DNA of 64,000 nucleotides from Ashinkailepas kermadecensis (lineage: Eukaryota > Arthropoda > Thecostraca > Neolepadidae). The stretch is from NCBI GenBank assembly GCA_034440615.1, contig JAOTOM010004825.1, positions 1 through 64,000 on the forward strand, in the 5' to 3' direction. This document shows, piece by piece, positions 52,025-63,951 of the stretch; the stretch's first letter is position 1, and each line of letters starts with the position of its first letter. The notes below the pieces were generated by a model. That model did no database searches. It had not been told where the DNA came from and saw only the letters and a program-made list of their open reading frames with translations. A program made the position numbers and the translations under genes.

Positions 52025-52318
52025 AACAGGGGGTGATGCAGGGGCACTGGGGGATGCACGCCCCCATGGAAGGTGGCGCCCCTCCGTTCGGGAAAGGGAG
52101 CCCCTCCGGAAGGCTCGAGTGCGCCCCCTCGAATTCTTCAGCCAGAGGCGCCCCTCTGAGAAGAAAAGGTGCCCCTCCAGGAAGCTCGAGTATACCCCCT
52201 TTCTCAATGAGTTTTTTTTTCAGCCGATGGCAACCCTCAGAGTAAAAAGCACCTCCGTCCGGAGAAATTGCATCCCTCCAAAACAAGTGCCCTCCCACGA
52301 GAAAAATGCTTAGACCCA
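52025..52318 (+). repeat. GC-rich dispersed repeat (family of 10,905-11,640)
   Basis: It has GGGAAAGGGAGCCCCTCCGG, AAGGCTCGAGTGCGCCCCCT, CGAATTCTTCAGCCAGAGGC and GCCCCTCTGAGAAGAAAAGG in repeated phrases about 65 bp apart. It is less decayed than the copies at 11 kb. Confidence 0.8.
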
Positions 52319-52831
52319 CCCCTGAACTCTTGCAATATGACATTCACGACAAATGTCTAGATAGGAAATAGTAGCATATCTATCCTTTTCCAGGTTTTAC
52401 AAATCTCATCTTTCCATATACAACATCAGCTGAACTAAGAATACCGTATCAGTTCATGCCATCTACGTTTTACCCGCACAGACTGCGCAGCGTGCTGGGT
52501 TTTTCCCGGTCCACAGGAGTCTATCTCGTTCCTCAGATTCTTCGATGTCCACCATTGTAATGCGTATGAATAAAAGCTATACGAAAGAAAGGTGGTGTGC
52601 ATTCTCAAGGCGAAAGCGACCCACTCGTCGGCTCTGACACTAGCGGGAGCCGGACGGTTGGGGGTGGCGCTGCGGGTCGACTGTCGACTGGTCGACCCGC
52701 AGCGTCCTCGTAACTGACTGCAGGGGCCCGCCTGCTCACTCGGTGAGATGGCCGCTTCTGAGCACCCGAAACTCCGCTTGCATGCATTGCATCGGACGTA
52801 CATGAACCGGTATACCGTTAGTGTTCTTTGT

Positions 52832-53020
52832 TAATGGGTGTTGTTTGTATGCTTTGGAGGGGCAAATGCCCCCACCATGTTGGCTTTGCGTCCTCTCCTA
52901 CAAAACAAAAATGTTTTTTGACATGGGACCCTATGGAGTGTGCCCCTAATCCATTTCGGCTCGGACATTGCCCTCATGTATTGTGCCCCCACCCCCACAA
53001 TAATTCTGAGAAATCAACGC
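52832..53020 (+). repeat. Dispersed repeat (GGTGTTGTTTTGTATACTTT family)
   Basis: GGGTGTTGTTTGTATGCTTT, GGAGGGGCAAATGCCCCCAC, CATGTTGGCTTTGCGTC and TGGAGTGTGCCCCTAATCCA parallel the copy at 63,555-63,725. Confidence 0.75.
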
Positions 53021-53169
53021 CCTTGCGAACACACATATTTGAGCATAAATTACTTCCATTGTTTGAACTCGTAACATAATTTATTGCCTATTATTTTTAT
53101 TATTATTAACGTAATAACGTAGTAATTTATATTTACGCATAGGTTATCACAAAAGGCAGCCTACCCTGC

Positions 53170-54480
53170 ATGCCACTCATCCTGATCCCACCTGCTCCAA
53201 ACCAGCCCACTGATATAACTGCTACACCTCACCACATCCAACCAGTGTCCGACCTGACGAAAGGACCAGGGGGTATGTGCCGTCAAAGCCACAATCCGGG
53301 TCTCCTACTCCAAGGCCCTACCAACCGTCGAGCCCACGTAAACCGACCGACTCCTGCCAGCGGCCATACCTCGCGGCTGTGGCCGACCGCTCTGACATTT
53401 CCAAGGTCATCGGTCGACCGGACGGCTCGGGCGGGTCCACCGCGGCCGTCCGTGCCCAGCCTACCTGACCACCTGAACTTCAAGTATGGATTAGACATGA
53501 ACCGAAAGGTGTCGACAAGCATTACATTTTCCCGCAATGACCGTTTTCCTACAATATAATTGTCGTGGTTTATTCTCCAAATGGGCCGAAATTGGGCCGA
53601 AAACCTCTTCTAGTATCATCACTCCATCTCTCATCGCGCTTCAAGAAATATGGTTTTTGCCTACCGATCAGCATAATTTCAACCTTTTCAATTATTCCCT
53701 GTACTGTCACGACGAGGTCCGAGGACCACATCACAGTAACGGTACAGCACTTTATATCAACAATGATTACACACATACACAACTTACACTTAATTCATCT
53801 TCACAAGCCGTAGCATGTGCGAGTATGTACATAACTTACGTTTCCATGGTCGGAACATAGATGTGTGTTTAATTTGATTATACCGCACGCCGACAACACA
53901 CATTTTGACCCAATTATAAATCCTGAATGCACATTTCAAGAACCATTCCATTTTTTATCGGAGATTTTCACGCACCTAGTCCAGCGTGGGATAAAACGCA
54001 TACACTTCCAGACACTCGGCACGTAATGTTGAACATATTTGAAACACAATTTAGTACTTCACACTGGAGAGCCAACTGTTTTTCACCTATGCCACAGCAT
54101 AGAAACTGCAATAGATGTATCCACCTGCTCGCCGTCTTTGGCCAACGATTTTGACTGGCCAGCTGACTGGCGGTGTCACGTGTGGGGCGTGTACCTGTTA
54201 CCGCGGGCTATTACCTTCCCGCCCTGGTGGATGCCCTTGCGATGTCTCATGTGCGCTACTGCCTCTCAGTATGTGCCAGCGTCACTCCTACCGAACTGAT
54301 TCCGATACAGCGCGTAGTTAATTTTGCTCTCCGAGTCCCAACCGGAAAACGCAAATACGATCGAATCAGCTGGCAGGTAGGAATGCTGAATGCCAACCAG
54401 CTGGCCTGCTATGCTATTATAAGGCTGAATCAGGCTACTGGTAGCTCTCGCGGCGTTTCTAGAGGCGTTATATCTGGTCA
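53170..54480 (+). mobile_element. Non-LTR retrotransposon remnant: endonuclease part plus RT C-terminal part
   Basis: At 53,537-54,160 an AP-endonuclease domain is readable across frames: FLQYNCRGLFSKWAEIGP, LIALQEIWFLPTDQHNFNLF, then FFIGDFHAPSPAW and IDVSTCSPSLANDFDW. At 54,175-54,460 the sequence jumps to a C-terminal RT region: LVDALAMSHVRYCLSVCAS and LIPIQRVVNFALRVPTGKRK. The catalytic RT is missing, so this is an internally deleted or composite copy with several frame changes. Confidence 0.85.
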
Positions 54481-54714
54481 CTGAGTGGGGTGGCCGGGGG
54501 GATGGGATGTGCTCTGAACTTGTCAGACTTGGCTTTTTGACTACACCTCGCATCCGGATAGGCGGGGTAATATTTTGTGTTCGTTGATGAACCTTCCAAC
54601 AGGATACCTCCATTCATAAACGAAGTCTTCGTGACAAAGCGAATTCAGAATTGTCCATGTTTTGGTAGTTTTCCTCCTCGGTAGCTCTGCAGTCGATGCG
54701 CCACTAAACCACAA

Positions 54715-54915
54715 TAACTCCTCGGTAGCTCAGTTGGTTGGAGCGCTGACCTGCACTGATCTCTCCTATCCTGGCAAGATAGGTTCGAGTAGCTGCACGC
54801 CCTCGCATTTAGGCCCCGGATGGGAGGGTCAGCTGGCAACTGGCCCGATAAGGCCGGGGACGAGCTATCGGGGAGGCCGTGTCGGTGCGTTGATTGCACA
54901 TTAAGCTCTTATCAA
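54715..54915 (+). mobile_element. tRNA-derived SINE (third head type)
   Basis: Head CTCGGTAGCTCAGTTGGTTG with box A and GATAGGTTCGAGTAGCTGC with box B, then GATGGGAGGGTCAGCTGGCA and GTGCGTTGATTGCACATTAA. A partial head also occurs just upstream at 54,678. The spacing does not give a normal tRNA cloverleaf, so this is not a tRNA gene. Confidence 0.75.
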
Positions 54916-55099
54916 AATTATGCCGTTGAACTCGAATTCATGAATAGGATGGTGGGGCCAGGGTCCACGCAACAAGCTCTGCTTAGCAATAGGGTCCATA
55001 TAGCCACCCCAGCAAGAATGCGGACCAAATTTCCATAAAAAGAATAAAATAAAGATGTCTGGACTTTAGCCAGTTGACTACAAACTGCGCTAGCCGTGC

Positions 55100-55420
55100 G
55101 CACCAGGGAAGAAAGTGGAGGTATCGATTAAAAGGCGTCGCTTGGTAATTCTCTCCGGGGGAGAGGGGGGGGGCAGAGGTGTCATTAAGAACCAATTCAT
55201 CGGCATCACCAGGAATCTGTCTACATCCTGATGGAGGTACCGATTCAAGGCCGTTTCCTGTATTTTGTGTCTGGAAGGGCGAGGTGTCATTAGGAAGTGT
55301 TCATGAGCGGTGGAGGTGTTGATTCAAGGGAGCCATCAGATATTTATAGGGGTGGTGAATGTGCTGATTCAGGGGCGTCACCAGAAAGCTGTGTTGAAAC
55401 AGTGATGGGGAGGGGAGAGG
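55100..55420 (+). repeat. Degenerate tandem repeat
   Basis: GGTGGAGGTGTTGATTCAAG and GGCGTCACCAGGAA type phrases recur about five times with irregular spacing (about 60-80 bp). Confidence 0.55.
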
Positions 55421-56469
55421 TAAATGACGTCTCTTGGTGGCCCTGCCATCGGATCTCAGCTCTGAATCTTGCTCCTATGCATTTGACGATAGCATGGCTT
55501 CAAAGGGGACCTGGCGATGACGAAGTCCGTTCTAAACGTTCGTCTGCATTTAAACCCTCTCCAAAATGAAACCTACAAATCATCAAAATCTGGATACCTA
55601 ACTGGTAGAGCCACCAGCTCTAGTGATCGAACTGAACCGTCTGTCTATCATACTGTGCAGAACATTATAGTATGTAGGGGCGCAGTCAACATTCGCTAAC
55701 GGTTGCCCGACGACCCAACATGTAATTAAAGCGGGACCGCCTTCTGCGCGTCCTGCTTTCTGAAAATTTCTGGTTAAAATGTAAAAAATGTTTTAAAAAA
55801 TTGTTTAAAAATCTCAAAATTTTTTGTTTCATCTGGTGTAATTATGGTTGCTAAGAGGGGAGGGATGGCATTCCCATGGCTTCGCCTCTGATGTCATGGC
55901 GTATTGTATTTATTTGGCATCATGCATTCGTTCCAATGCATTTAAATACTCGTGCAAACATTGCACAAACTCTGTCACACTTGTTCACTGAATACTCCTA
56001 TGTATAAATAATGAACATCGAACAGCGTGTAACATATTTATCGATGCTTCTCCATTGATAATAACTACCACACAATATAAAAGAAGACGTGTAAATTGGA
56101 ATCAGAAAGCAAACTGGCAGAAAACGTAAGCTGCTCAGCTTCATTCATCTCTTATTTGTCAATTTACTCGTAAGCTCCAGTCTGGAGACCAAAAACTACA
56201 CATCGAGATGACTGCAAACACTCGTCATCAGAAGCCAGAGCAGTACCAATTCAAATCAGCTGCGCCATCAGTGTTCTGTGCGGTTTGATTTCTGGCAGCG
56301 CCCACCTGATTGGTGCACGGTCACCGGCAGAGGACCGACACCGGTGGCGCGGTCACCAGCAGAGGGCCCAATGGTGACGCGGTCACCAGCAGAGGGCCGC
56401 TACTGTTGACGCGGGCAACATCGCAGACGGTGGTGCTCGATCGCAGACGGTGATGCTCGGATGTGCACC
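55421..56469. other. 3' flank of the large minus-strand gene
   Basis: AT-rich DNA without a recognised gene. At 56,330-56,420 a GACGCGGTCACCAGCAGAGG unit of about 36 bp is repeated two to three times. Confidence 0.45.
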
Positions 56470-59400
56470 TCACGCCCTGGTCAGCTGCAGCCCGCCCGCC
56501 TGCTCGGAACGGAAGTAGCTCGGTCGCCGGTGAGCCGAGGAGATGTCCGAATATCCTCGAGTCGCGCGCCGTCCCAGGTTTCCGTCCAGCAGCACCACTC
56601 CGCCACCCGAAGGTCGCCTACCTGGTGGGAGTGCGGACCGCGAAGCACCGGGACGTGGCAGCCGGGGACCTGGCCCGGCTCGTACCTGAGCACCGGGCCC
56701 GTAGTTGTTCTTGTGGCCGGGTGTTTGACGCATCTGGTGATGATCCGGTTCTGGTCTCCGCTGCCGGGGGCCAAGCACCGAAAAACCATGTCGAGGGTTG
56801 TCTGATCCAGAAACCTTGTGCTGATCAGATATCCGATGTCCACGCATTGGTGCTCTCTGGTTATTTGGCTCCGGTCGTCTTTGCTGTCCAGGTTCTGGTC
56901 TCATTTGGTTATTAGCTCCTGGTCTCCCCTGAGGTCCACGTCCTGGTCTTCTTTCGTAATTAGCATGTGGTCTCCCCTGGAGACCGTGCTCTGGTTTCCT
57001 GTGGCGATTCATATCTTGTTCCCTCTGAGGTCCCGATCTGAACCTCCCCGGGAAACCTGGCGCGGGATGTTGCTGAAAGTTGAGCTTCAACTTTTGCTGG
57101 AAGTTCGGCTTATGCTTGCGTTGGAAGTCCAGTCCATGTTTCAGCTGATGTGAGAGCGTAGGCCGATTGTGTCGCAGAGGTTCACTCGGCCGTCCCGCCT
57201 GCTGGCCTCCGTGGCGGAGAGATTCTGCCGGTGGCTGCCGAACGACGGGTCTCGGTTGCTGCCGGAAGGGCCGAGGAGGGCGGCCTGGCCGCTGGTCTCC
57301 GCGATGGAAAGAGCCAGTCGGCCGCTGCCGAGCGGCCAGCACTGGACGCCGTTGCAGCGGCAGCGGACCGACGCGCGTGCCGGGCCGGACGGCGCTCGTC
57401 GAGTGGTGCCGCGGTCGGACGGGACTGGTGCCGCCGACCTGGCGAGTCGCTGCGTGGCCGAACTCGGCTGGTCTGGTGCGGCGACCCGGCGGCACGAACT
57501 CGACCCGTGTCGGCGGCGGCAGGACGACCTTCGCCGATGGTCGCCGGTCCGTCGTCTGTGGGGATGGCGCCTGATGCTTGACTTGCTGAGCCCTGATCCG
57601 CTCAGGGTGCTCTCTGGCTTGCGGATTCGTGACCTTTTGCAGGCGGTGTCCTCTGGGCTGGGAACCTCTGGTCTTCTGATTCCTTATCTGCTGGCTTTGA
57701 GCTTTCTGATCCTGGACCCAGTGGCCTCCAGGGGATGAGAAGTCCCCCCTGAACAGGGTGGAAGCTGACGCCTCCACAGTCGGTCCCGGTCTCCGACTTG
57801 GAGTGACTCTACCATTGCTGTCAGCGGGTGTTCGACCAGACAGCGTGACCTGATGCGAGGTCAGCCGTGTTGGCGTCTGAGACGCGGCGCCCGGTCTCAC
57901 TGGTGGGCTCCGCCCACTAATCAAGGTGTGTCCACTAGTTGTACGTGGGGCGCTACCCGGCGCAAGCGGCGCCGACGCAGCGGAGGATGGCGAAGAGGAG
58001 GAAGCGGCGGGGCGACGGGCGTCGATGGCGGAATCAAGCGAGAAGTACGACAGTGCAGGCAGCGGAGTAAACCCGGTTTGAAGCTTGACTTTGGAGTGCA
58101 GCCCATGCTTCGCTGGCCTTATCCCGGAGTCCGAAGGCGATGAGGGGCGAACAACAGGATACGAGATGTGAACAGATGAGGATGAGGAATGAGCGCCTCG
58201 CGGCAGGCCACTGGTAGCCGAGGGTGGCAAGCGTGCTGCAGGTGCAGAGGGATGAACAACTGCTATCAGGGAACGAGTAGCGGTGGACGATGAACGGATG
58301 CCTGAGGGCAACGCTCGGGTGGTTGCGGTCGAAAAACGGATGGAGGGGAACCCGGGGCGGATGTTCGGGGACGGAGGACCCCCAGCTGAGGTTGAGACGA
58401 CCGGGACCTGCTGTGTCGTTAGAACTGGACGGAATCGCCTCCTGGGGTAGGCGGACTGCTCCTCGGCGAGATTTGTTTGTTTGTTTGTTGTTGTTGTTGC
58501 TGTTGTTGTTGGCGAGGTTTGTTTGCCAGTCGGAAATTGATGCAGCTTCTGGGTAGGTTTTTCGGCATCTGTACGGAGACGCTTTTTGACGCGCTGGGAA
58601 GGGGTGTGTGAGGTTACCCGAACTGCGCTAACGATGAATGGTTTGCTGCTGAACCTGAAGTTTTCGTCGCTGTTTCGCAAGTCCAATTTCGGCTGCTTGT
58701 GGTGCCTAACCTCCAGTAACTCGGAAGAAGGCTTTGCGTTTTTCGCCGTCTCCCGAAGTGCGTCCACAAGCTTTTGCCCAGTTTTAGATGAGTGTAGCAA
58801 TGCTCGGGAGGCCTGGGTAACCTTGCTCGAGGGGCGACGGCGAGCTCCATGTGATTGCTGCTCAGTGCCTGGCGAGCGTTCCCGCATCCCCGGACCGTGT
58901 GGCGTGTGTCGTGCTGGTACAATGGACTTGGCTGAGTTCACCGCAGTAGCACTGGTGACCGACTTCACAGGCCGCCTTATCCGTTTGGGGGGCCGCCTGG
59001 GTCTGAGCAGCCTCCGTCGCTTAGAAGAACTGGAGCGCACGGATGTCTTCACGTCTGCCGCGACATCCTGCGAGGGCGGAACACGCGTGTCACCGATCCC
59101 AGCAGTTGTCTCGGCCGCCGGACTGGTCGCGTCCGCGGCTGGCTTAGCCTGGTGGGAGGTCGACATCGCTGCGCCGGAGGCTGGCTTGGTTTGGACCCGT
59201 CTGCGGCGGGTACGTCGGCCATGCCGCCCGAGTTGTCTCGTCGGCAGCACCTTGCGCTGGTCCTGATGACGTGTGTCGAGCGGCGGCTCACTGGCAACGT
59301 CCGCCTTAGGCACGTGCCGCCTGCCTGCCTCTCCTGCAGACCCGGCTGGTGCGGCATCGGCCTGAGCGGCGTCGCTCTCGGCCGGCCGGCCGGCGCCGTG

Positions 59401-59901
59401 GGCGACGCCCGCCTCGGTCAGACCGTTGATGTACGCCATGTCCGCCCGGGTGGCCTGCATGATGCTGGCTCTGCCGTTGCCGGGTCTGCCCGGACGTGAC
59501 CTGTGGCGGCGCAGATCGAGCCGCCACAGGTCGCGGCCGGCCGGCGGCCGGTCCGTCGACGCCGCGACCGCAGGCGCCGCGACCGCAGGCGCCGCGACCG
59601 CAGGCGCCGTGGATGGCCTCCCGGCTGTCGCTATGGTGTGAGCGGCCGGCGAGTCGGCCTCTCTCGTGATGCTGCCAGTGTCAGATTCCGGACGTTGCGA
59701 GTGCAGGGTGAGCGGCATCGATGTGTCCCACGAGCCGTCCGCTCTCTGCTGTGATGTGCTCCTGTCCTGTGTGTGCTCGCCGGCGTAGCTGAACGGCGTC
59801 CAGCACAGGAGCAGAAGCAACAGCTGGAAACGAGAATGTGAATGAGCGTTAGCCCGACATCGGCCGAAGTGCTTGGCCTGGCGCGACACAATGGAGGCCA
59901 A
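56470..59901 (-). CDS. Large low-complexity, strongly basic, probably secreted protein (1,143 codons)
   Basis: This is one uninterrupted minus-strand frame ending TGA at 56,470. I do not recognise the family. Near the N-terminus RFQLLLLLLCWTPFSYAGEH is a typical signal-peptide core and cleavage site. The rest is rich in Arg, Pro, Ser, Thr, Gly and Gln with few hydrophobic residues: an Ala/Pro stretch (APAVAAPAVAAPAVAAS), basic clusters (SSSKRRRLLRPRRPPKRIRR), and a C-terminal third of about 11-residue repeats such as RPGANNQMRPEPGQQRRPEP and KPNFQQKLKLNFQQ. TTCTCGTTTCCAG just before the LLLLLL codons is a strong acceptor, so the exon may start at 59,823 with the initiator elsewhere. Extracellular matrix, cuticle or adhesive roles are only guesses. 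Confidence 0.78.
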   Translation of the reverse strand: MASIVSRQAKHFGRCRANAHSHSRFQLLLLLLCWTPFSYAGEHTQDRSTSQQRADGSWDTSMPLTLHSQRPESDTGSITREADSPAAHTIATAGRPSTAPAVAAPAVAAPAVAASTDRPPAGRDLWRLDLRRHRSRPGRPGNGRASIMQATRADMAYINGLTEAGVAHGAGRPAESDAAQADAAPAGSAGEAGRRHVPKADVASEPPLDTRHQDQRKVLPTRQLGRHGRRTRRRRVQTKPASGAAMSTSHQAKPAADATSPAAETTAGIGDTRVPPSQDVAADVKTSVRSSSSKRRRLLRPRRPPKRIRRPVKSVTSATAVNSAKSIVPARHTPHGPGMRERSPGTEQQSHGARRRPSSKVTQASRALLHSSKTGQKLVDALRETAKNAKPSSELLEVRHHKQPKLDLRNSDENFRFSSKPFIVSAVRVTSHTPSQRVKKRLRTDAEKPTQKLHQFPTGKQTSPTTTATTTTNKQTNLAEEQSAYPRRRFRPVLTTQQVPVVSTSAGGPPSPNIRPGFPSIRFSTATTRALPSGIRSSSTATRSLIAVVHPSAPAARLPPSATSGLPRGAHSSSSSVHISYPVVRPSSPSDSGIRPAKHGLHSKVKLQTGFTPLPALSYFSLDSAIDARRPAASSSSPSSAASAPLAPGSAPRTTSGHTLISGRSPPVRPGAASQTPTRLTSHQVTLSGRTPADSNGRVTPSRRPGPTVEASASTLFRGDFSSPGGHWVQDQKAQSQQIRNQKTRGSQPRGHRLQKVTNPQAREHPERIRAQQVKHQAPSPQTTDRRPSAKVVLPPPTRVEFVPPGRRTRPAEFGHAATRQVGGTSPVRPRHHSTSAVRPGTRVGPLPLQRRPVLAARQRPTGSFHRGDQRPGRPPRPFRQQPRPVVRQPPAESLRHGGQQAGRPSEPLRHNRPTLSHQLKHGLDFQRKHKPNFQQKLKLNFQQHPAPGFPGRFRSGPQREQDMNRHRKPEHGLQGRPHANYERRPGRGPQGRPGANNQMRPEPGQQRRPEPNNQRAPMRGHRISDQHKVSGSDNPRHGFSVLGPRQRRPEPDHHQMRQTPGHKNNYGPGAQVRAGPGPRLPRPGASRSALPPGRRPSGGGVVLLDGNLGRRATRGYSDISSAHRRPSYFRSEQAGGLQLTRA

Positions 59902-61274
59902 TTGTCTTCCCTCTCCTACATCTGGTTGTCTCTAAAATCAACTTCCAGGTATTCAAGTTATAATTATAAATGAAAACTTAACCCTTACCCGTGCATAATT
60001 TCCCATCATCTCCTGTTGCGATCCCAAGCGTTTCTAAACGAAGTGCACCTGCGTCATGAAACAAAAACAAATAGGTGGACAGCGTGTTGCGCTGGACGAT
60101 ATCTCCCGATTAATGCCCAGTTTTTGTATTTGGAGTTGCTAGTTAATCTTCAGGCCAGCTTAAAGGTCAGATTTGCAAAAATCTAGCAATTCCGACACTT
60201 ATTCGTTACCTGTGCAAAAACATAGGTATGCACTTGAGCTGTCCAGCATAATTTGTCCGCATGCTAACGATCCTCGCTATATATGCTGCATGTTATTATA
60301 TCGCTATGTATTATATTACTATATATTATATGCTATGTAGTATATTGCTGTATTTTCTGCACAAGTTAAGCTTCGGAGGTCGAAATGCTGACCCGTCTCT
60401 GGTAGTTTCAGAAGCAGTGCATGAAGAGGTTATTTTTCTTAAATTCCCACCATTCCATGGGTGAAAAATAGGCGTCAAGTTCAGTTTCAGAATCCCAGTT
60501 AACTCCGGAGTGACTCATAGGACGGACAGGTCATCTGAGGCCACGTTATGTCAGTGACCTGGAGCGACCTTACAAAAGCCAGTGAACTGTGTAAACAGGT
60601 TGGCTGAGTTGTCTGTTAGCCCACTACACCCAGCATGACCTACTTTGAGGCAAGAAGTGGAATTCGTTGCCTATAGTTCGTGACATTGGCGCAAAGCGCG
60701 CTGCCTACACCTCCGCCTCCTGCTCCCAGCTTCCACAGGGATGCGCTGCACTAAAGTTTGCAAATGCAGGATTGCCCCTGCTCTCGTTGTCGGTACACGT
60801 TTCTACCTTGTGCACATTCACCTCTGTTCAATAATACAGATTGGCAAATACAAATTTGCTTAAGGTACATACAACGGTATTACCAAGCTTTCTGGATAAC
60901 TATCTAACTCAATCTGGATCTCTGTGTATTTCTGGATCTGGATCTAGATCACTATGTATTTAAATAGCGAACCCCAAGGAAATTATCCATCGTGAGCTTT
61001 TAAAACATTACCTTCTTGAATAATTATACCACGAAAACCATGGCTTCGAATCGCTGGAACGCCGAGAAGTTAAATTAGCTCCGATTACTTATTTATTCTC
61101 CACATCAGATACTGTTTCAGCGTAACACTTGGCGGTGCTTAGGCAGGTTGACATAGCGATTTCAATGTCATGTAGTGCACGCTCATGAATTTAATCGATC
61201 AAGGTGTCCGAGATTGGATATTGGCAGCGAATACGTATATCAGAGTGCTGAGGCTCTAGTCATAGCTACAAAAC
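59902..61274. other. No gene recognised
   Basis: AT-rich sequence with ATATTATA-type low complexity at 60,280-60,350. It could hold the first exon and promoter of the large minus-strand gene, but nothing is supportable. Confidence 0.4.
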
Positions 61275-61565
61275 ACGAAATATGGCGACTGAAGCGCAAA
61301 CTATAGCTGCCAAAGCACTATTTATAATTAATAGATCACAAACTATAACTACCAAAGCACTATCAACGACCAATAAATCACAAACTGTAGCAACCAAAGC
61401 ACGACCTATGGCTAATCAATCACAAACTATAGCTACCAAAGCACGGCATATGAGTAATAAATAGCAAACTATAGCTACCAAAGCACTATCTATGCCTAAT
61501 AAATCACAAATTATAGCTAGCGAAGCACGAACCATGATCACTAAGGCACAAACTACAGCTAATGA
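61275..61565 (+). repeat. 42-bp tandem repeat, about seven copies
   Basis: Units contain CAAACTATAGCTACCAAAGC, ACTATCTATGCCTAATAAAT, CA. The unit is 14 codons, so a plus-strand frame reads QTIATKARHMSNK-like repeats until a TAG in the fifth unit. Probably non-coding. Confidence 0.9.
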
Positions 61566-62419
61566 AGCATACGTATGTGCATTGTTGCTCCAGTTGTCGG
61601 CACTGAGCCATCCGTTTCGTAATTGAAGCGTCACTGGGACCGAGTGACATCATTAGTTCTTCAGAATAGAGTTGATATCGGCCTAGCGTGAACACTAGCA
61701 CAAATAAATCACTGCATAATTGCGTAAGTGGAACACAGTACTGTTTTGCAACCGGAGAACACTGCCTCAATAATCATCGAGTGTCAAGCTACAAATGAAA
61801 ATGAGACCTTATGAAATGGTTCATTAAAAACGTTTGCTTTCATAAGTAGCTGGAGGAGACGCGCCGAAAAATGTACGATTTTTGTTCCGGACGATTCAAT
61901 GTCCAGCTAACCCAAAGAAACTTGGACGTATGCAAACAATTCCAACATATTTCGTGGTCATGGTTTCCTATCCATCCGCTGGGTATGCCACCACTCAACA
62001 AAATACCGTATCGCAGTGAAGATCGACACTTATCACTGTTGCACATTTGTCACGCATTCGTAGCGCAGGTATTGTGTTGAGCTCAGCGGGGACCGTTCGG
62101 AGAAAGCTTCTCTCGAAAAGTGAACAAAGCGGTCTTGGAGAGAAAATCGTTAATACTGTGTGTGATCACCGTTCCAAATCATAGTTTCCTACCGTTCCAC
62201 TTGACTGCCAACGCGTCCGCGAACTGGTCCGTCACGGTTGGCTCGGTCGGCGCGTTGACACAGTTCGGCAGGTCCGCCACAGTTGGACCAGTATCGGCTC
62301 TGGTTGGCGGCGGCCTCAGGCGGATATGCCATCCACCGGCGGCTCCGGGTCACCGGTCCACTTCCGGCCAGCCGACACAGGCTCGGTCGTCACACCGACG
62401 CACACGACTACTCGCAAGG

Positions 62420-62830
62420 TCAGTCACCGTGTCCACTCAAGGGACCGCTTGCAGGATCGGTCATAGGGCAGGTCATCATATCCACTCATGGGACCGCTTG
62501 CAGGACCGGATTCACAGGGCAGTTCACCACGCCCACTCATGGGACCGCTTGCCGGACCGGTCATCAGGCAGGTCACCATATCCACTCATAGGACCGCTTG
62601 TAGGACCGGCTACAGGGCAAGTCACCACGCCCACTCATGGGACCGCTTGCCGGACCGGTGTCACAGGGCAGGTCACCACGCCCACTCATGGGATAGCTTG
62701 CAGGACCATTCGCAAGGCAGATCACCATACAAATAGATACCCACTCGTGGGATCGCTTGTGGGATTCGTCACAAGATCAGTCATCGTGCCAACTCATAGG
62801 ACCGCTTGTAGGGCCAATCACAAGGTACAA
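62420..62830 (+). repeat. About 50-bp minisatellite, eight imperfect copies
   Basis: CACTCATGGGACCGCTTGCA, GGACCGG and CAGGGCAGGTCACCAC phrases repeat with length variation. Open frames across it (256 codons) follow from the repeat and are not a gene. Confidence 0.88.
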
Positions 62831-63554
62831 GGCAGGCCCACTCACAGAATCCACGCACAGAACCCACTCACTCACAAAACCCGCTCATAACACCCACTCA
62901 CAGCATCCGACATCATACCTCCTCGGTGCCAGCCTACCACGCATTCAGCCCCTGCACAGGAGCCATTCCGGCAATGGTCAGAACGTGATGGGTCGGGTTA
63001 ACCCAGAGCCAACCGGTGCTGTCGCTCGGGTGCAGGTTGCGATTGAAACTCAGCCGGTTTGGCCGTGCAGGTCGCCTCCAAGCCGCTCGATTGCAGCGGA
63101 CTTGTGTCTGCTGATGCAAAGCGGCAGCTTAAGCTGCTACGTCGCACGCGCTAAGTCGTTAACCTGGTGCGGCTGTGTTGTTCATTTTCGCTCGGCTCCT
63201 TTCTCGTGTGGCGCTAATATTCGGCGAGTGTGTTGGCAAAGAGTCGTTGGTGGAAAGTTAGCAGCTACTGCAGCAGCTGATGGATAATTCAAGGTGGGGC
63301 TGGACACCCCATCAGTACAATCCTTGTCGTACCTTCAGACTTTCGGCACCCACGAGCCGGATTTCTGGCTGAATCTTGAATGCTCGCTGATCTGATCTGA
63401 CCTTGAGTCAATGTGCTTCGGCTGCCGACAAGATACCGTAGCGAATGCGGATTTCAGTCGTAAATTCACTGCGAAATTAGTTTAAATCACATAATTGTAC
63501 TTCGAGACGTTCGGCTATATCAGAGAACACGGAAATCTCACCATCGGCGGGGTG

Positions 63555-63725
63555 TTGGGCAGGGGTGTTGTTTTGTATACTTTTGGGGGCGGACGTGCCC
63601 CCTCAATGTTGGCTATGCCTCCCCCAATAATTTCAACTTCTAACACGAACCGCATGAAGTGTGCCCAAGGCAGGTCCACCCCAGTCCATTTGGATCCGCC
63701 CATTGCCGTCATGTATTACGCTCCA
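63555..63725 (+). repeat. Dispersed repeat (GGTGTTGTTTTGTATACTTT family)
   Basis: It begins GGGTGTTGTTTTGTATACTT, continues GGGGGCGGACGTGCCCCCTC and AATGTTGGCTATGCC, and ends near TTTGGATCCGCCCATTGCCG. This is the best-preserved of three copies. Confidence 0.75.
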
Positions 63726-63760
63726 ATGTGACCGAAGCGGTCGACGTGTCGTAAAGCCAG
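63726..63760 (+). mobile_element. SINE 3' tail fragment
   Basis: GCGGTCGACGTGTCGTAAAG and CCAGTAACC match the 3' end of the SINE at 42,023-42,188. Confidence 0.6.
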
Positions 63761-63951
63761 TAACCAGCGAATTACAGTGTCGTCCTACAGCTACGATGGG
63801 CCACCCACCCCATGGCCATTGGGAGCAAGATGATAGCCGCTTGTTTACCGGATGGGTGTTGGCGGCGTCCAGGCGGGCAAGCGTACTCCAACGACACCAG
63901 GACCCACTGTCCCGGCGGCAATAGTGAGTCAGAAGTGTGGTGACATCGGCG

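Noticed and set aside
54715..54800. Functional tRNA gene
   Set aside because: Box A and B are present but the acceptor and anticodon stems do not pair normally; a SINE body follows.
57167..59754. Plus-strand frames of 83-226 codons opposite the 1,143-codon gene
   Set aside because: They are antisense shadows of the GC-rich minus-strand ORF.
62120..62890. 256-codon plus-strand frame with HSWDRL repeats
   Set aside because: It spans a ~50-bp minisatellite with length changes, has no start context and no family resemblance.
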